From positions 1 to 64,000 of the forward strand of contig NW_026917498.1 in the NCBI RefSeq assembly GCF_035046485.1: a stretch of DNA of 64,000 nt, written 5' to 3'. Positions 35,690 to 46,097 of the stretch are shown piece after piece. The DNA comes from Aedes albopictus (taxonomy: Eukaryota; Arthropoda; Insecta; Diptera; Culicidae). The position numbers and the translations under genes were made by a program. Each line of letters opens with the position of its first letter. The first letter of the stretch is position 1. The notes under the pieces were generated by a model. The model was not told the origin of the DNA and did no database searches. It saw only the letters and a program-made list of their open reading frames with translations.

Positions 35690-36900
35690 AATTTTCAGGA
35701 GTTGTTAGAAGAACCATGGTCATAGAGGAATAACAGGAGAAATTCCTGAATTTCTACATGAGTGTTTGTTGAAATCTCTGTAAGAATTCCTACTGCACTA
35801 GATTGAACTAATGAAGAATGTCTGGAGGAATTTCAGCAAAAATATTAGGGAAATACTGGATGAAAATCCTGGAGAAATTTCAGCAAGAATTGCCAAAGGA
35901 GTTCATGGAGTAACTCTTACAGGAATTTCTGGGTGTGAAGAAATACCTGATGTTATGCTTGTAAGAATTTGTAAAGAGCCACTGGAAGAATTTCTAAAAA
36001 AAATAATTGGAAGAATTTTTAAAGGAATCCCTGTTATTTCGTTCTCTTATTAGATGTCAAATTTTTTATTATTCTCAGCCATTTAAATAATTGTTGTTCT
36101 GTTATTTTAATTGTTGTGTTGCCTGTTGGCTGAGAACAGAGTGTCCACTACCAGGGAGCTCACTACGGAGCTTTTTGGTGTGGGGGAGAAAAAAAATAGG
36201 TTTCCTAAGGGCTGTCTTTAGAATTTAGAAAAAAATCCCTAGGTTTTATGAAGTAATCTCCGGAGGAAGTTCTGAAGGATTTCATAGAAGGCTTTCAAAA
36301 GAAACCTCTAGAGAAACTTCTGAATAAATTCCAAATTTATGTTTTTCTGGTGGAGTTTACAAGGAAATTACATGAAAGGTTTCCTAGCGGAATTCTAACA
36401 GAACTATATGGGAAACAATCCCTAGTAAGCATGGAACAGTTCCGGATCGTATTAATAGAAGAGTTTCTAAGCGATGTGATAGATGTCTCCTTTTTGAAGG
36501 AATCTCTTGATGATTTTCTGAAGGAAACTTTGGATTTCTAACGGAATCTCTGGTGGACTTTTCATAGGAATCCATGGAGGAATTAGGTACGAAAATCAAT
36601 TGAAGAAAGTACATAATCATTGAAGATATTTTTGCAGAAATCTCTTGAAGAATTTCAAAGAAAATTTTTGGAGCTCTGAAGCAATTGTGGTATTCAATAA
36701 ATTGCTTGGTATAATATCGGGAGGAATCCTTTGACTAATTTCTGAATAAACTTTTAGATAAGTGCCTGAAAACCCCCTAAAAGAATTACTGAATTTAAAT
36801 TCCTTCGAGAAATGTTAAGAAAAATCACCAGAAGATTTTTTATTCGAATGTTTCAAAAGCTTCTGAAATATTTTTGAAAGGTTTTCTGAGTTTAGGAACC
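35690..36900. repeat. Highly degenerate GGAATT-type satellite, block 3
   Basis: Weak recurrence of GAATTCCT/AGGAATTTC-type units, such as GGAGAAATTTCAGCAAGAAT. Short frames (35811-36053, 36350-36541) are repeat-derived. Confidence 0.5.
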
Positions 36901-37303
36901 CAAACAAAAATCTGAAAAAATACTTTGTAAAATTAATGTAGGAATTTCTGGATTATTGAAATTGGGGAAGAATAAAAAAGGCACTAGTTGTTTTTTTTTG
37001 TGAAAACGACTTGAAATTTTTTGCTAGATTTTTAAGATTTTGAAGCCCAAAGAAACATTTACTGGAAACAGCAATTGGATGAACTGCAAAAGCATCGTCT
37101 ACACTTTTTGTAAACATTGTAAAATATTTCATTAAATGCGAAGAAAATCCTCGGACGTAACCTCAAAACCTTTTACAAAAAGAAAGAAAGTTTGACCAGT
37201 CTTTAGAAAGCTTATTGATTTTGTTTTGCTCGTTTAAAAAAACTCAAGCAGCTTTTAAAAGCAAAAAAATATATAAAATTACAAGGAACATCATTATAAA
37301 TAT
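36901..37303. other. Interior of the hAT-like element, nothing recognised
   Basis: AT-rich, no frames of note. Confidence 0.35.
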
Positions 37304-37530
37304 TCAAAATAATCTAGAAAAATCAGATTTTTTTTTTTGAGAGTACGGAAGAACGTTAAATACATGATCAATCTTAGATATCGTGAATAATAAAATTTTG
37401 ATAACATTCAAGAAAACAATAGCAACTCCCTGTTTCCATCTAGCATTAGGCCTTTTCGGCGCCCCTCTGAGGCTGGCGCCCTTGGCGGGGGCCAACCTGG
37501 CCAACCGCACGCTACGGCTCTGTGGAGCGC

Positions 37531-37999
37531 CACCCACGATGGAGATCCAATTGTGAAGCCGCTATGCAAGAATTATATATCGCAGGTATCTATTTTAGTC
37601 TTTGAATGTTCACCAATGATACACACCAGGTTTCACTGGTGTGCAGCAGCACAGCTTTCACATTTTGGATTTGAAAATTCACATTTTGGTGAGTTGACTA
37701 ATCCGACATTTTCATTACATTTTCAAACTCGCAAAAACAGCCCTAGCATTCTTGATCCGTGCACACTACACCTTAGTCGATCTTGGTGGGTTGACCGTGT
37801 TTACATCCAACGTTTTGATCTTGTTGACGTTGAGGGTAAAGACCTGCCGCCGAAGAGCGATCGGCAAGATCATCCAGCTTACTCTACATATCAGAGCGTT
37901 GTTGAGCTAAGAGAGCAACATCATCAGCCAGTTCAAAATCATTCAGGTGCTCCATGGTAATGGGCTGCCACAGCAACCAACGATTTGGTTCACGATCAA
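37531..37999 (-). pseudogene. RTE-like LINE relic, RT active-site segment (piece 2 of 3)
   Basis: On the minus strand it begins with IDREPNRWLLWQPITMEHLN and continues to ELADDVALLAQQRSDM. This includes the ADD catalytic aspartate motif of the reverse transcriptase palm, followed by KLDDLADRSSAAGL and degenerate thumb sequence (RIKNARAVFASLK, later LHNWIS). Stops and frameshifts make it dead. It is bounded by the MITE/palindromic element at 38002 and the hAT-like element. The overlapping 135-codon plus-strand frame (37553-37960) is antisense noise. Confidence 0.85.
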
Positions 38000-38001
38000 T
38001 A

Positions 38002-38110
38002 GGGCGCTGCATGAAATTCTCTCCTTCTCTTTCGCTCTTACAGAAATATTGTAAACAACAAGGCCACGAAACTTCAAAATCCCATACAAAATCAAAACAG
38101 TGCAGTGCCC
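38002..38110. mobile_element. 109-bp MITE adjoining the 4.4-kb element
   Basis: Reverse-complement relative of 31251-31360, sharing CAAGGCCACGAAACTTCAAA. Flanked by TA at 38000-38001 and by TATA at 38111-38114, which also borders the 4.4-kb element. Confidence 0.8.
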
Positions 38111-38328
38111 TATAGGGCAGTGCATACGGCGGTTGCTATGATAAATTTTTCTAAGTCTTTGACGTTTCGTGGCCTTGTTGTTCACGATTTGGACTTAGGA
38201 GAATTTCGTCGGCTTTCCTTAGGCAGTGTGATTAAATTCAAAAGGTGAGTTAGCGCGCACTGGGAAGTGTGCTAATTTATTACTTACTGCTAAGATTTCA
38301 CAAAGAGCTTCTCCTCGAATTCTTTCAG

Positions 38329-38746
38329 GAATTATCGGCGGTTCCCGTCTACAATCGTCCATTACAGCATCGCTGCCTGTCAGGACTTCGGATCGACGAT
38401 TCACGCCGACAAGGTCAACAAGTTCCAAATCAACTTGGTGAAGGCCTTCGACCAAGCCTCCGACAACAGCATCATCATCGAAGGGAATACATCGAGAAGC
38501 AGGACGATTATGGCTACCTACATCTCCCAGTACTTCATTCAGCGCTACTCCCTTCCACCGGAACTCGATTTCAACCAGATCAACTCGTCGATTTCGTCGC
38601 ACGGCATCTTGACGATTTCGGCTCCGAAGAGGGCAGTTGCGGATGCGGAAGGCCACAAGTCGATTCCGATCGTTCAGACAGGTCAACCGCTGAAGAGAAT
38701 CAGTGTCGATCACGTAAAGAAGGAGAGCATTGCCCACAAATCTTAG
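38329..38746 (+). pseudogene. Small heat-shock protein (HSP20/l(2)efl-like) pseudogene, left arm
   Basis: The plus-strand frame reads DFGSTIHADKVNKFQINL, SDNSIIIEG, YISQYFIQRYSLPPELDFNQ and SSISSHGILTISAPK, then SIPIVQTGQPLK and a stop at 38744. These are the hallmarks of the alpha-crystallin domain; the closest resemblance is to the insect lethal(2)essential-for-life group. A 1-nt loss near 38486 and a 4-nt CTAC duplication near 38516 shift the frame between them: the lost segment YIEKQDDYGY is readable in the +1 frame. The beta-strand region after FQINL is also shortened. The N-terminal domain and start codon are missing. An intron-like 84-bp stretch precedes it (GTGAGT at 38245, TTCTTTCAG ending 38328). 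It is a dead fragment; the overlapping 180- and 196-codon frames are shadows. Confidence 0.85.
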
Positions 38747-38823
38747 CGGAGTGGTGGTCGAGGTTTTACTGTTGCAACAATTCACATGATCAGGACACAT
38801 TGTTCGCATAGTACTTGTTAATA

Positions 38824-39266
38824 CAGGTCGGACTCGATTATCCGGGTGACTCCAAAATTAATTCATCCCGGATAATCGAATCACCCGGATAATCGAGCCA
38901 TGATTCTTTTCTTTTATTGTTGATGTTCTTCAATCAAAAACTGTTCGTTTAATATAGAAGCTAACATACATGACGTTGTAGTGCTTAAATTTAACGTCAG
39001 GTATTATTATAACCATGTTTTTTGAAAATGAAATTTTAGCTGAAAAATGTGAAAAAATAAAAACAATTTTCAAATAGGCTAAATCCAATTTTCAGGTGTT
39101 GTATTTGAAGTTTATCACATTTTTTGACATATTATAATCTTGAATCTTGTAAACAAAGCATAAACAAACTTTTCCCCGGATAATCGAGCCATTTTTGCCG
39201 GATAATCGAGCCCCGGATAATCGGGCCCCCGGTTAATTGAACCCCCGGATAATCGAGTCCGACCTG
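38824..39266. mobile_element. 443-bp pogo-like MITE in the left arm only
   Basis: Same family as 20411-20852, with identical CAGGTCGGACTCGATTATCC ends, flanked by TA (38822-38823, 39267-39268). The right arm reads GTTAATAATTAGCTGAATAA without the insertion, which proves the empty site and shows the MITE arrived after the arms were duplicated. Confidence 0.95.
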
Positions 39267-39661
39267 TAATTAGCTGAATAAATGATATCCAGTTAGTGAT
39301 TGAATTCCCTTCGGAGTTTCATCAGGATTTTTTACCGCGATTTCTCTAGAAAATTAATCCAGGTTTCCTCCTGGATTTCCTTCTGCTGTATCTGAGGGAG
39401 CTTCTCTTAAAATTCTTCCAGGAATTGATTTAGGATTCCATCAGAAACGCCCTCTGGGAATCTTCAAGGAGATTCTTCTAAGATCCCTAAAACGGTTCCA
39501 ACTATGATTCCTCTTGGAGTTCTTGCCAGAAGTTCTCCAGAAACTGCCTTCCCCAAGAGTTTCGAGATTCCTCTGGGAGCTTCTTCCAAAATTCCTCTAG
39601 GAATTTCATCTGAGGTTACCCTAGAAATACTTGCTTTTCCAAAATTGCATTCCAGGATACC

Positions 39662-39912
39662 TACACACTTAAAATAAAGTACCGTATTCAGCTGTTCTAT
39701 TTTCGGTAAAAGTTCAGATTACCGAATGTTCAGCACCACATTACCGAAGTTCGGTTATCGAACGTTCGGTAAACTCTACTGAAGAATCAGTAATGTGTAC
39801 CAAACGTTCGGTAAAAACTAGCTGAACTTCGGTAAAACTGTGCTGAACTTCGGTAATCCGAACTTTTACCAAAAATAGAACAGCCGAACAAGTGACTCTA
39901 AAATAAGTGTGT
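39662..39912. mobile_element. ~250-bp MITE (TACACACTTA ends)
   Basis: TACACACTTAAAATAAAGT at the left and (reverse) TACACACTTATTTTAGAGTC at the right. Inside, GGTAAAAGTTCGGATTACCG-type palindromes recur. Non-coding. Confidence 0.75.
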
Positions 39913-40880
39913 ACAGGGTTTCTTTCAGGCATTCCTCAAGGAAATTCTTCCAGGAGTTTATTCAGGATTCCACGAAAGGAATCCTTCCTTTGGGATCCTT
40001 TCCAGTTTTTATTTAAGAGATGCCTAAAGAAGTTCCATCTGGTATTTTTTCATTAGTGCTTTCCGGGATATCTCCAGCAACTCCTCGTAGGATTCCTACC
40101 GGAATTCACCTATTTATTCTTTCCGGGATTCCTCCAGGGTTTCCCGGATTCCTCCAGGTATTTATTCCGATATTCCTCCAGGAATTCGTTCTGAGATTAC
40201 TCTGGGAGTTCCTTCTGAGATTCATCTAGAAGTTACAAGGATTTCTTTTGGCGTATTTTCTAAGATTTTTCCAGTTCATTTTGGAATGTCTTCGGCAGTT
40301 TTTTTACTGGGATTCCCACAAGGTAAATGTTACCCCTGAAGAAATTATTGGAGGAAACTCAGAAGGATCTTTTGGAAGAATTCCTTCAGAAGAACTCCTG
40401 CTGGAATTTCATATGGATCTTCTTGATGGGTTTCATATTAATTTCCGGGAGGATTCCCATTGGGAAGATCTGCGAGAAGTTTAAAATGAACTCCTGGGGG
40501 AATTGCATAAGGATCTGCAAAAATTCCATAAGGAACTCCTGAAGCAAAGCCGGAAGCAGTTATTAAAGGGATTTCGGTAGGAGTTCGTGAAGGAAGCCCA
40601 GATGGAGTTGCGGAAGGAATCCGTGGAGGTATTGTTGGGACTGAGGAATCTTAGGTGGAACTCCTGGACTAATCCTGAAGAAATGCTTGAATCAATCTCG
40701 AAAAAAAAACTCCTGCAGAAAATGCGAAAGGAATTTCTGGAGGAATTCTGAATAAAATTACTGGATGGTTCCCAGAAGAAACATCTACTGAAGTCTTGGA
40801 AGGAAATAATGAAGGAATTCTAGAAATAACTATGGAACGAACCGGTGACGAAACTCCTGGAGGAATCCTAGAAAAAGTTC

Positions 40881-41058
40881 ATGGAGCGCACCTGGTGTGA
40901 TGGTTAGAATACTTGACTATCACGCCGAGGACCCGGGATCGAATCCCACTCCCGACAAACTCGCAAAATGTGAGTTCTTCCTTCGTAAGGGAAGTAAAGC
41001 GTGGGTCCCGAGATGAACTAGCCTAGGGCTAAAAATGTCGTTAATAGATAAAAAAAAT
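40881..41058 (+). mobile_element. tRNA-derived SINE, second family
   Basis: A box A-like TGATGGTTAGAATACTTGAC at about 40898 is followed by box B GGGATCGAATCCC at 40935-40947, then a body and a T/A-rich tail (TCGTTAATAGATAAAAAAA). The anticodon arm region is poorly preserved, so it is a SINE rather than a tRNA gene. Unlike the Feilai-like copies. Confidence 0.7.
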
Positions 41059-41899
41059 CATGGAAAAATACCGGAAGATGTTCCTAAAAGAATCCTGGAA
41101 AAAATCCTGATAGCAAGATTTCCTGAATTCAGGATTTTCTAGATGCATAAGAAAGAACTCCTCGGAAAACAACTAAAGGAACTCCTGGAAGAAGCCCGCG
41201 AGGGTTTTCTGAATTTGTCTTAGAAAGATTATTTGGAGAAATCCCGGAAAGAACCTCTGAAGGAATCCCTGAAGGAGTTGCCGGTGGAATCACGAAATAA
41301 ACTACTAGAGGAATCCTAGGTGGAACCTCTTTAGGTATACCCAGAGGAAGCTTATGAAGAAATCCTGAATTAACCCCATACAAAATCTCTGAAGGTGCTC
41401 CTTGAGGAATTCCAGAATTAACTTCTGGAGGAAACCTGAAATACATTTTTGGAGAAATTGCAGAAGGAATTTATGTAGCAATCCCTAGAAGTATTTCCAG
41501 GGGAATATCAAAAGGAATTTCTGAAGGAACTCCTAGAGCAATCCTGGAGGAATCCCAAAAATGATTCCCGGAAAGAACTTCTAGGGTAATTCCTGTTGGA
41601 TCGTTTTAAGGGCTGTCAGTAGGACCTCCTGGAAGATCCCAGCGGGAACTTAAGAAAAAATTCTGAACAAGCCCCTAGAAGAATCTCCGGAGGTGCTCCC
41701 TTAGGAACCCCAGGATGAACTCTGGGAGAAATCATGAAAGAACTGGAAAAATCGCGAACGAAATTCCTGAAGGAATCCCGAAAGGAATTCTAGTGATTGA
41801 ATCTATCATTTATTCAGCTAATTATTAACAAGTACTATGAGAACAATGTGTCCTGATCATGTGAATTGTTGCAACAGTAAAACCTCGACCACCACTCCA

Positions 41900-42317
41900 C
41901 TAAGATTTGTGGGCAATGCTCTCCTTCTTTACGTGATCGACACTGATTCTCTTCAGCGGTTGACCTGTCTGAACGATCGGAATCGACTTGTGGCCTTCCG
42001 CATCCGCAACTGCCCTCTTCGGAGCCGAAATCGTCAAGATGCCGTGCGACGAAATCGACGAGTTGATCTGGTTGAAATCGAGTTCCGGTGGAAGGGAGTA
42101 GCGCTGAATGAAGTACTGGGAGATGTAGGTAGCCATAATCGTCCTGCTTCTCGATGTATTCCCTTCGATGATGATGCTGTTGTCGGAGGCTTGGTCGAAG
42201 GCCTTCACCAAGTTGATTTGGAACTTGTTGACCTTGTCGGCGTGAATCGTCGATCCGAAGTCCTGACAGGCAGCGATGCTGTAATGGACGATTGTAGACG
42301 GGAACCGCCGATAATTC
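41900..42317 (-). pseudogene. Small heat-shock protein (HSP20/l(2)efl-like) pseudogene, right arm
   Basis: Inverted copy of 38329-38746 with the same length, the same two frameshifting changes and the same stop (41902-41900). The arms differ by single substitutions (for example A/V and A/S changes in an overlapping frame near the 3' end). Shared disablements mean the gene fragment was already broken before the arms duplicated, or that gene conversion keeps them alike. The intron-like sequence is conserved upstream. Confidence 0.85.
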
Positions 42318-42535
42318 CTGAAAGAATTCGAGGAGAAGCTCTTTGTGAAATCTTAGCAGTAAGTAATAAATTAGCACACTTCCCAGTGCGCGCTAACTCA
42401 CCTTTTGAATTTAATCACACTGCCTAAGGAAAGCCGACGAAATTCTCCTAAGTCCAAATCGTAAACAACAAGGCCACGAAACGTCAAAGACTTAGAAAAA
42501 TTTATCATAGCAACCGCCGTATGCACTGCCCTATA

Positions 42536-44950
42536 GTACTTATCCAGGATCTCGTAGATTACGATAAGGAACAGTAGCGGTCATAGTATATTGCGGATTT
42601 TTAGAAAAATTTCCACTCTGCGGTAGCCGCCGAGTTCTACCGCAGCTGTCAAAATCCTACCGCAGGCTTGAAAATCATCCTATCATCGAAACTGAAGGCC
42701 AAATCAAAGCATACTTGCAAGGTGAATTTAACTGAAAACCAACAACAAACAATGATCATCGGCGTCGTATCCAAGGCTATCCAAGGTATCGCTAGGGCTC
42801 GCTAGGGTAGATCGATGATACCTCAGTGAAAATCAGTAGCCTGACAGCTGCGGTAGCTTTTTGTTCTACCGTAAAACGGAAAGTTTTCTGTAAATTAGCA
42901 ATACATTCTTTCCTCACTTCAGCGACGAACCGAATGGGATCGGACAAGACACTTTTGTGCAGTACTCTACATGGATATGCCCCCTACTGTGCTTCAATGA
43001 GATCGATGATTTTCTCAGGGACACACTTGCACTTGAAAGCTTTTGCGTAACGAATGAACACCAAGTGCAGAGACTCTTGGAACTCATTGATATGCTCCGA
43101 GATAATACGGAGCGTGACAATATGATCCACACAGGATCGTCCGGCACGGAATCCTGCCGCCGGAGAGTTGCGTCAACCTTCTACTGTATGCGGTTAAGGA
43201 TCACTTTGCAGAGGACTTTCAGAACGCTACACAGTAACATGATGCCCCGCCAATTATCGCATATAGTCAGGTCAGCATTTTTGGGCACCTTTACTAAGAC
43301 GCCATGCATCAAGTCGGTCGGAAATGTCGCAGTTTTCCATTTGTTGCAGAATAATTGATGTAGAAGATGTGTGGATACTACAGGGTTAGCTTTGAGCATC
43401 TCGGCTTATATGCGATCGATCCCTGGGGCCCTGTTTGATTTCATGCTAGGGATGGCTGTTTCTATCTCCTGCAATGATGGAGCTTCGGTGTTGACACGGG
43501 TAATGCGTCGAACCCTTGGCGGATCATGCTGAGGTGTTGATGGCGTGGCCGACACTTGAAATAGGTTTCCAAAGTGCTCGAACCAGCGTTGCAATTGATC
43601 AGCCGGGTCGGTCGATCTTAGCCCCACTAAGACGACGTGAAACATCGTAGAGGAGACGGATGTCACCGGTGTTAGCGGCTTTCTCGCCTTCGTCGGCTAG
43701 GGAGTCCTCCCACGTTCTTTTGTTCCGCCTACATGAGCGTTTCACTTCCTTCTCGAGAGCTGAATAGCGCTGACGGGCTGCGGTTTTGGCTCTTCGTGTT
43801 TTCGCTCGCTCTATCTTTGCTTTGGCGTTACTTCGCTCGTCTATCTTCCTCCAGGTATCTGTAATCCACTGCTTTCTCCGGGTTCGTAGCTCACCCAGAT
43901 TAATCTCGTCGGTGGTGATGAAGGCGTTCTTGATGGCGATCCGTTGTTCTTCTACGCTTCAACTTTCTGAAATATCCGCAGCACGATTTTCTAGCTCACG
44001 GCGAAAGATCTTTCCACCGCAGCGTCTTCCAGTCGGCGTGTGTTGAACCGGTGCCCGATTTTCTCCTCCTGTCGATGGATCCTACCAATGCGGAGCCGGA
44101 TCTCGCTGATTAAGAGATAATGATCGGACACAATTTCGGCACTGCGTTTGTTACGCACATCAAGAAGGTTCCGTCTCCACTTTCGGCTGATGCAGATGTA
44201 GTCGATTTGATTTACCGTTACGCCATCACGGGAAACCCATGTTGCCACAAAACTTTGCAAACAGCTCTCCGTTTCCGCTCATTTCTCCGAGGAGACCATG
44301 GCGTTCCATGACGTGCTCATAGTCCGAGTTGTCGGATCCAATCTTCAGTTTGGAGACGCCCATGATGATCTTGATACCACCTTTCGGAATCTTGTCTACG
44401 ATAGCATTCAGTTGGCTGTAAAGATTCTCTTTGTCTTGCAATTTTGCAGCATCGGTTGGCGCGTGAGATTGGATCTTAGTAAGGTTTCGAACCCATGTTC
44501 TGAATCTGGCTACAATTATCCTCTGATTAATAGGTTCCCACTCACTTCAAGCGCAGTATGAACGTGAACGCCTACGACCAACTCCACGGTGGCGAGAAGC
44601 GTGTTCACCTCGTAGGCCAGAGTATAGCAGAATTTGTCCCGACGCCAAAGTTCGGCCAACAGATTTCGCTCAGTCCCAGGATCTTAAGCTTCATGCGGTC
44701 TGCCTCATTGGCTAGTAGTTCCAATTCATGTCCATTATTTCGCGCCAAAAGTCGTTGTCGTTGAATCAGTTCGTAATCAATCATTTCGGTTTCTGTAACG
44801 GTATTTGGATTTCGGAAACAGTATTTTGTTGGCCTAAGGTCCCCTATCCACCTTAGGTATAGCTTCCGATGGAAGAGCACTTCATACTCAGCCGCTGGAT
44901 GCCAGAACAGACGCTGTTTGAGCTGCACCTCCTTGGTGCACAGACGCTCG
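42536..44950 (-). pseudogene. RTE-like LINE relic, endonuclease and N-terminal RT (piece 1 of 3)
   Basis: From the minus-strand start near 44.93 kb, frameshifted segments read MKLKILGLSEICWPNFG (endonuclease), KIGSDNSDYEHVMERHGLLG, then NQIDYICISRKWRRNLLDVR with SDHYLL (the SDH active-site region). RT follows: SNRAPGIDRI, NWRGIMLLCSVLKVLCKVIL, SCVDHIVTLRII, and finally LLFLIVIYEIL next to the 4.4-kb element. A 311-bp MITE (42591-42901) lies in the conserved GCILSP-type region. Many stops and frameshifts; inactive. RTE-like assignment rests on motif resemblance. Confidence 0.85.
42591..42901. mobile_element. 311-bp MITE (TTGC...GCAA) in the LINE relic
   Basis: TTGCGGATTTTTAGAAAAAT at the left and (reverse) TTGCTAATTTACAGAAAACT at the right, each followed by CTACCGCAGCTGTCA. 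TA flanks at 42589-42590 and 42902-42903. Removing it with one TA restores a continuous conserved RT stretch. Confidence 0.85.
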
Positions 44951-45710
44951 AAACGTATCTCCTCAATCTAGCTGAAGTCAGAAGGACAACAGTGCCCAGG
45001 CTGCACTACCAGATAAGCACACAACTCTGAGCTGGCGGTCTTTGACATCACTTGACCCGTGGAAGCATGAGGTAGGAACTTGTGAGGATCAGAGCTATGT
45101 TGGACGCTCTCCTTATCGACCCACCGTTTTGAAGCCCAAGACAACTGCCTGTATAATTCATCTGTTTTTCCAGCTTGATAGCTGTAGGACTGGGTTGGAA
45201 GGTTCCTACAGGAGCCTGGCTACATTTGTTAAGAAAAATTGCAAGATCAAAATTTAATGTGGCAGTTCTTATGCCGTAACGCACCATTCTAAGGTGATCT
45301 ACCCATGTACGGGATAAGTACTATGTACTCTTCTACTGCTTATTCTACATGCTCTTGATACGCTTATTTCCCTGCTTACAACTAACAGCTTGAGTAACAG
45401 CATGGGCAAAAGGGTCATTATGACATTGAAGTTAGATTTATATAATAAATAGTAACTATTGGACTGAATTGAATAAAAGCTCAATAAAAAATTTAAAAAG
45501 CAATGATAAATGGATGTCACCAACAGTAGAGACACTAGTTATCGAAACCGTAGCGGTACATCATACGATACCGACATGCACCCTGGTCTAGCGCCGTTCC
45601 TTCTTAGTAAGATAAGGTTAGGTTAAGCAAGAAGGTATCATACTCGGTAAGTAGGCCTTGACCAGGTTAAACGGTTTTTTCTGCTCGTGTCATTTTTTTT
45701 TTCTTCTTTT
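44951..45710. other. Spacer with a dispersed fragment at about 45238-45320
   Basis: CCGTAACGCACCATTCTAAG and GTGATCTACCC occur here and, nearly unchanged, at about 55378-55416, so this is a dispersed repeat of unknown type. Otherwise no gene. Confidence 0.45.
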
Positions 45711-46097
45711 CAGACCCAAATAATTTCCGAGATTCAAATATCTCTTGAGGCGTTTGTGATATTGCGGATTCGAACAGAGGATTATTTCCATTGCTGGATT
45801 TGTTCAAGTGTTGCGGTTGAAGAGTTAATTTGGTGTTCCATTGCTGGATCGTTTCCGTTTTCTGAGATTCCATTGCTGTTGCGTTCGGTGGAGGATTCCT
45901 GTTTTTGGATTCATTCAAGTGTTGTGGTTGAAGTTGCAAGTTTTTGGTTCCTAGAATTCAAGTTTTCCGTTTTGGTTCGTCGTTGGATTTGTTGTTTGTA
46001 TTGAAGAGCCGCAAGTATAATTTATTTATTACCTTTTACATTATTGTATCCTGATCCCACAGTTCACAAAACAGACCTTCATTTTTGAGTTTCCTAC

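Larger units (their letters stand above)
34372..37522. mobile_element. 3.15-kb non-autonomous hAT-like element in the LINE relic
   Basis: The ends CAGAGCCGTAGCGTG and CACGCTACGGCTCTG are perfect 15-bp inverted repeats. TGGAGCGC occurs at both sides (34364-34371 and 37523-37530), an 8-bp target duplication. CAG-starting ends with 8-bp duplications are the hAT pattern. No transposase is recognisable; the interior holds two MITEs and degenerate GGAATT-type sequence. Confidence 0.85.
39290..41800. repeat. Degenerate GGAATTCC-type satellite, block 4 (loop of the 4.4-kb element)
   Basis: Units such as ATTCCTCCAGGAATT and GGAGGAATTCTGG recur with low identity. Polarity changes around 40.3-40.6 kb: CCTCCAGGAATT-type before, CTGGAGGAAT-type after. 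Frames here are repeat-derived. Interrupted by the MITE at 39662 and the SINE at 40881. Confidence 0.65.
38115..42531. mobile_element. 4.4-kb long-inverted-repeat element carrying captured gene fragments
   Basis: The ends GGGCAGTGCATACGGCGGTT and (reverse) the same sequence are inverted. The arms run about 38115-38823 plus about 39267-39290, and about 41800-42531, and differ at only a handful of positions. TATA borders both ends (38111-38114, 42532-42535). Each arm contains a small heat-shock pseudogene. The ends share CGTGGCCTTGTTGTT with the 110-bp MITE family, so that family may be its deletion derivative. The loop (39.3-41.8 kb) is GGAATTCC-type sequence, a MITE and a SINE. No transposase seen. 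It interrupts the RTE relic between pieces 1 and 2. Confidence 0.85.

Noticed and set aside
37553..37960. 135-codon plus-strand frame
   Set aside because: Lies antisense to LINE reverse transcriptase sequence whose ADD motif is readable on the minus strand.
38219..38811. 180- and 196-codon frames over the heat-shock fragment in both arms
   Set aside because: The true frame is the shorter one with the alpha-crystallin residues. The longer frames are antisense or shifted shadows, open because the exon is GC-rich.
40898..40950. tRNA gene suggested by GATCGAATCCC
   Set aside because: Acceptor and anticodon stems do not close. Best read as the head of a second SINE family.
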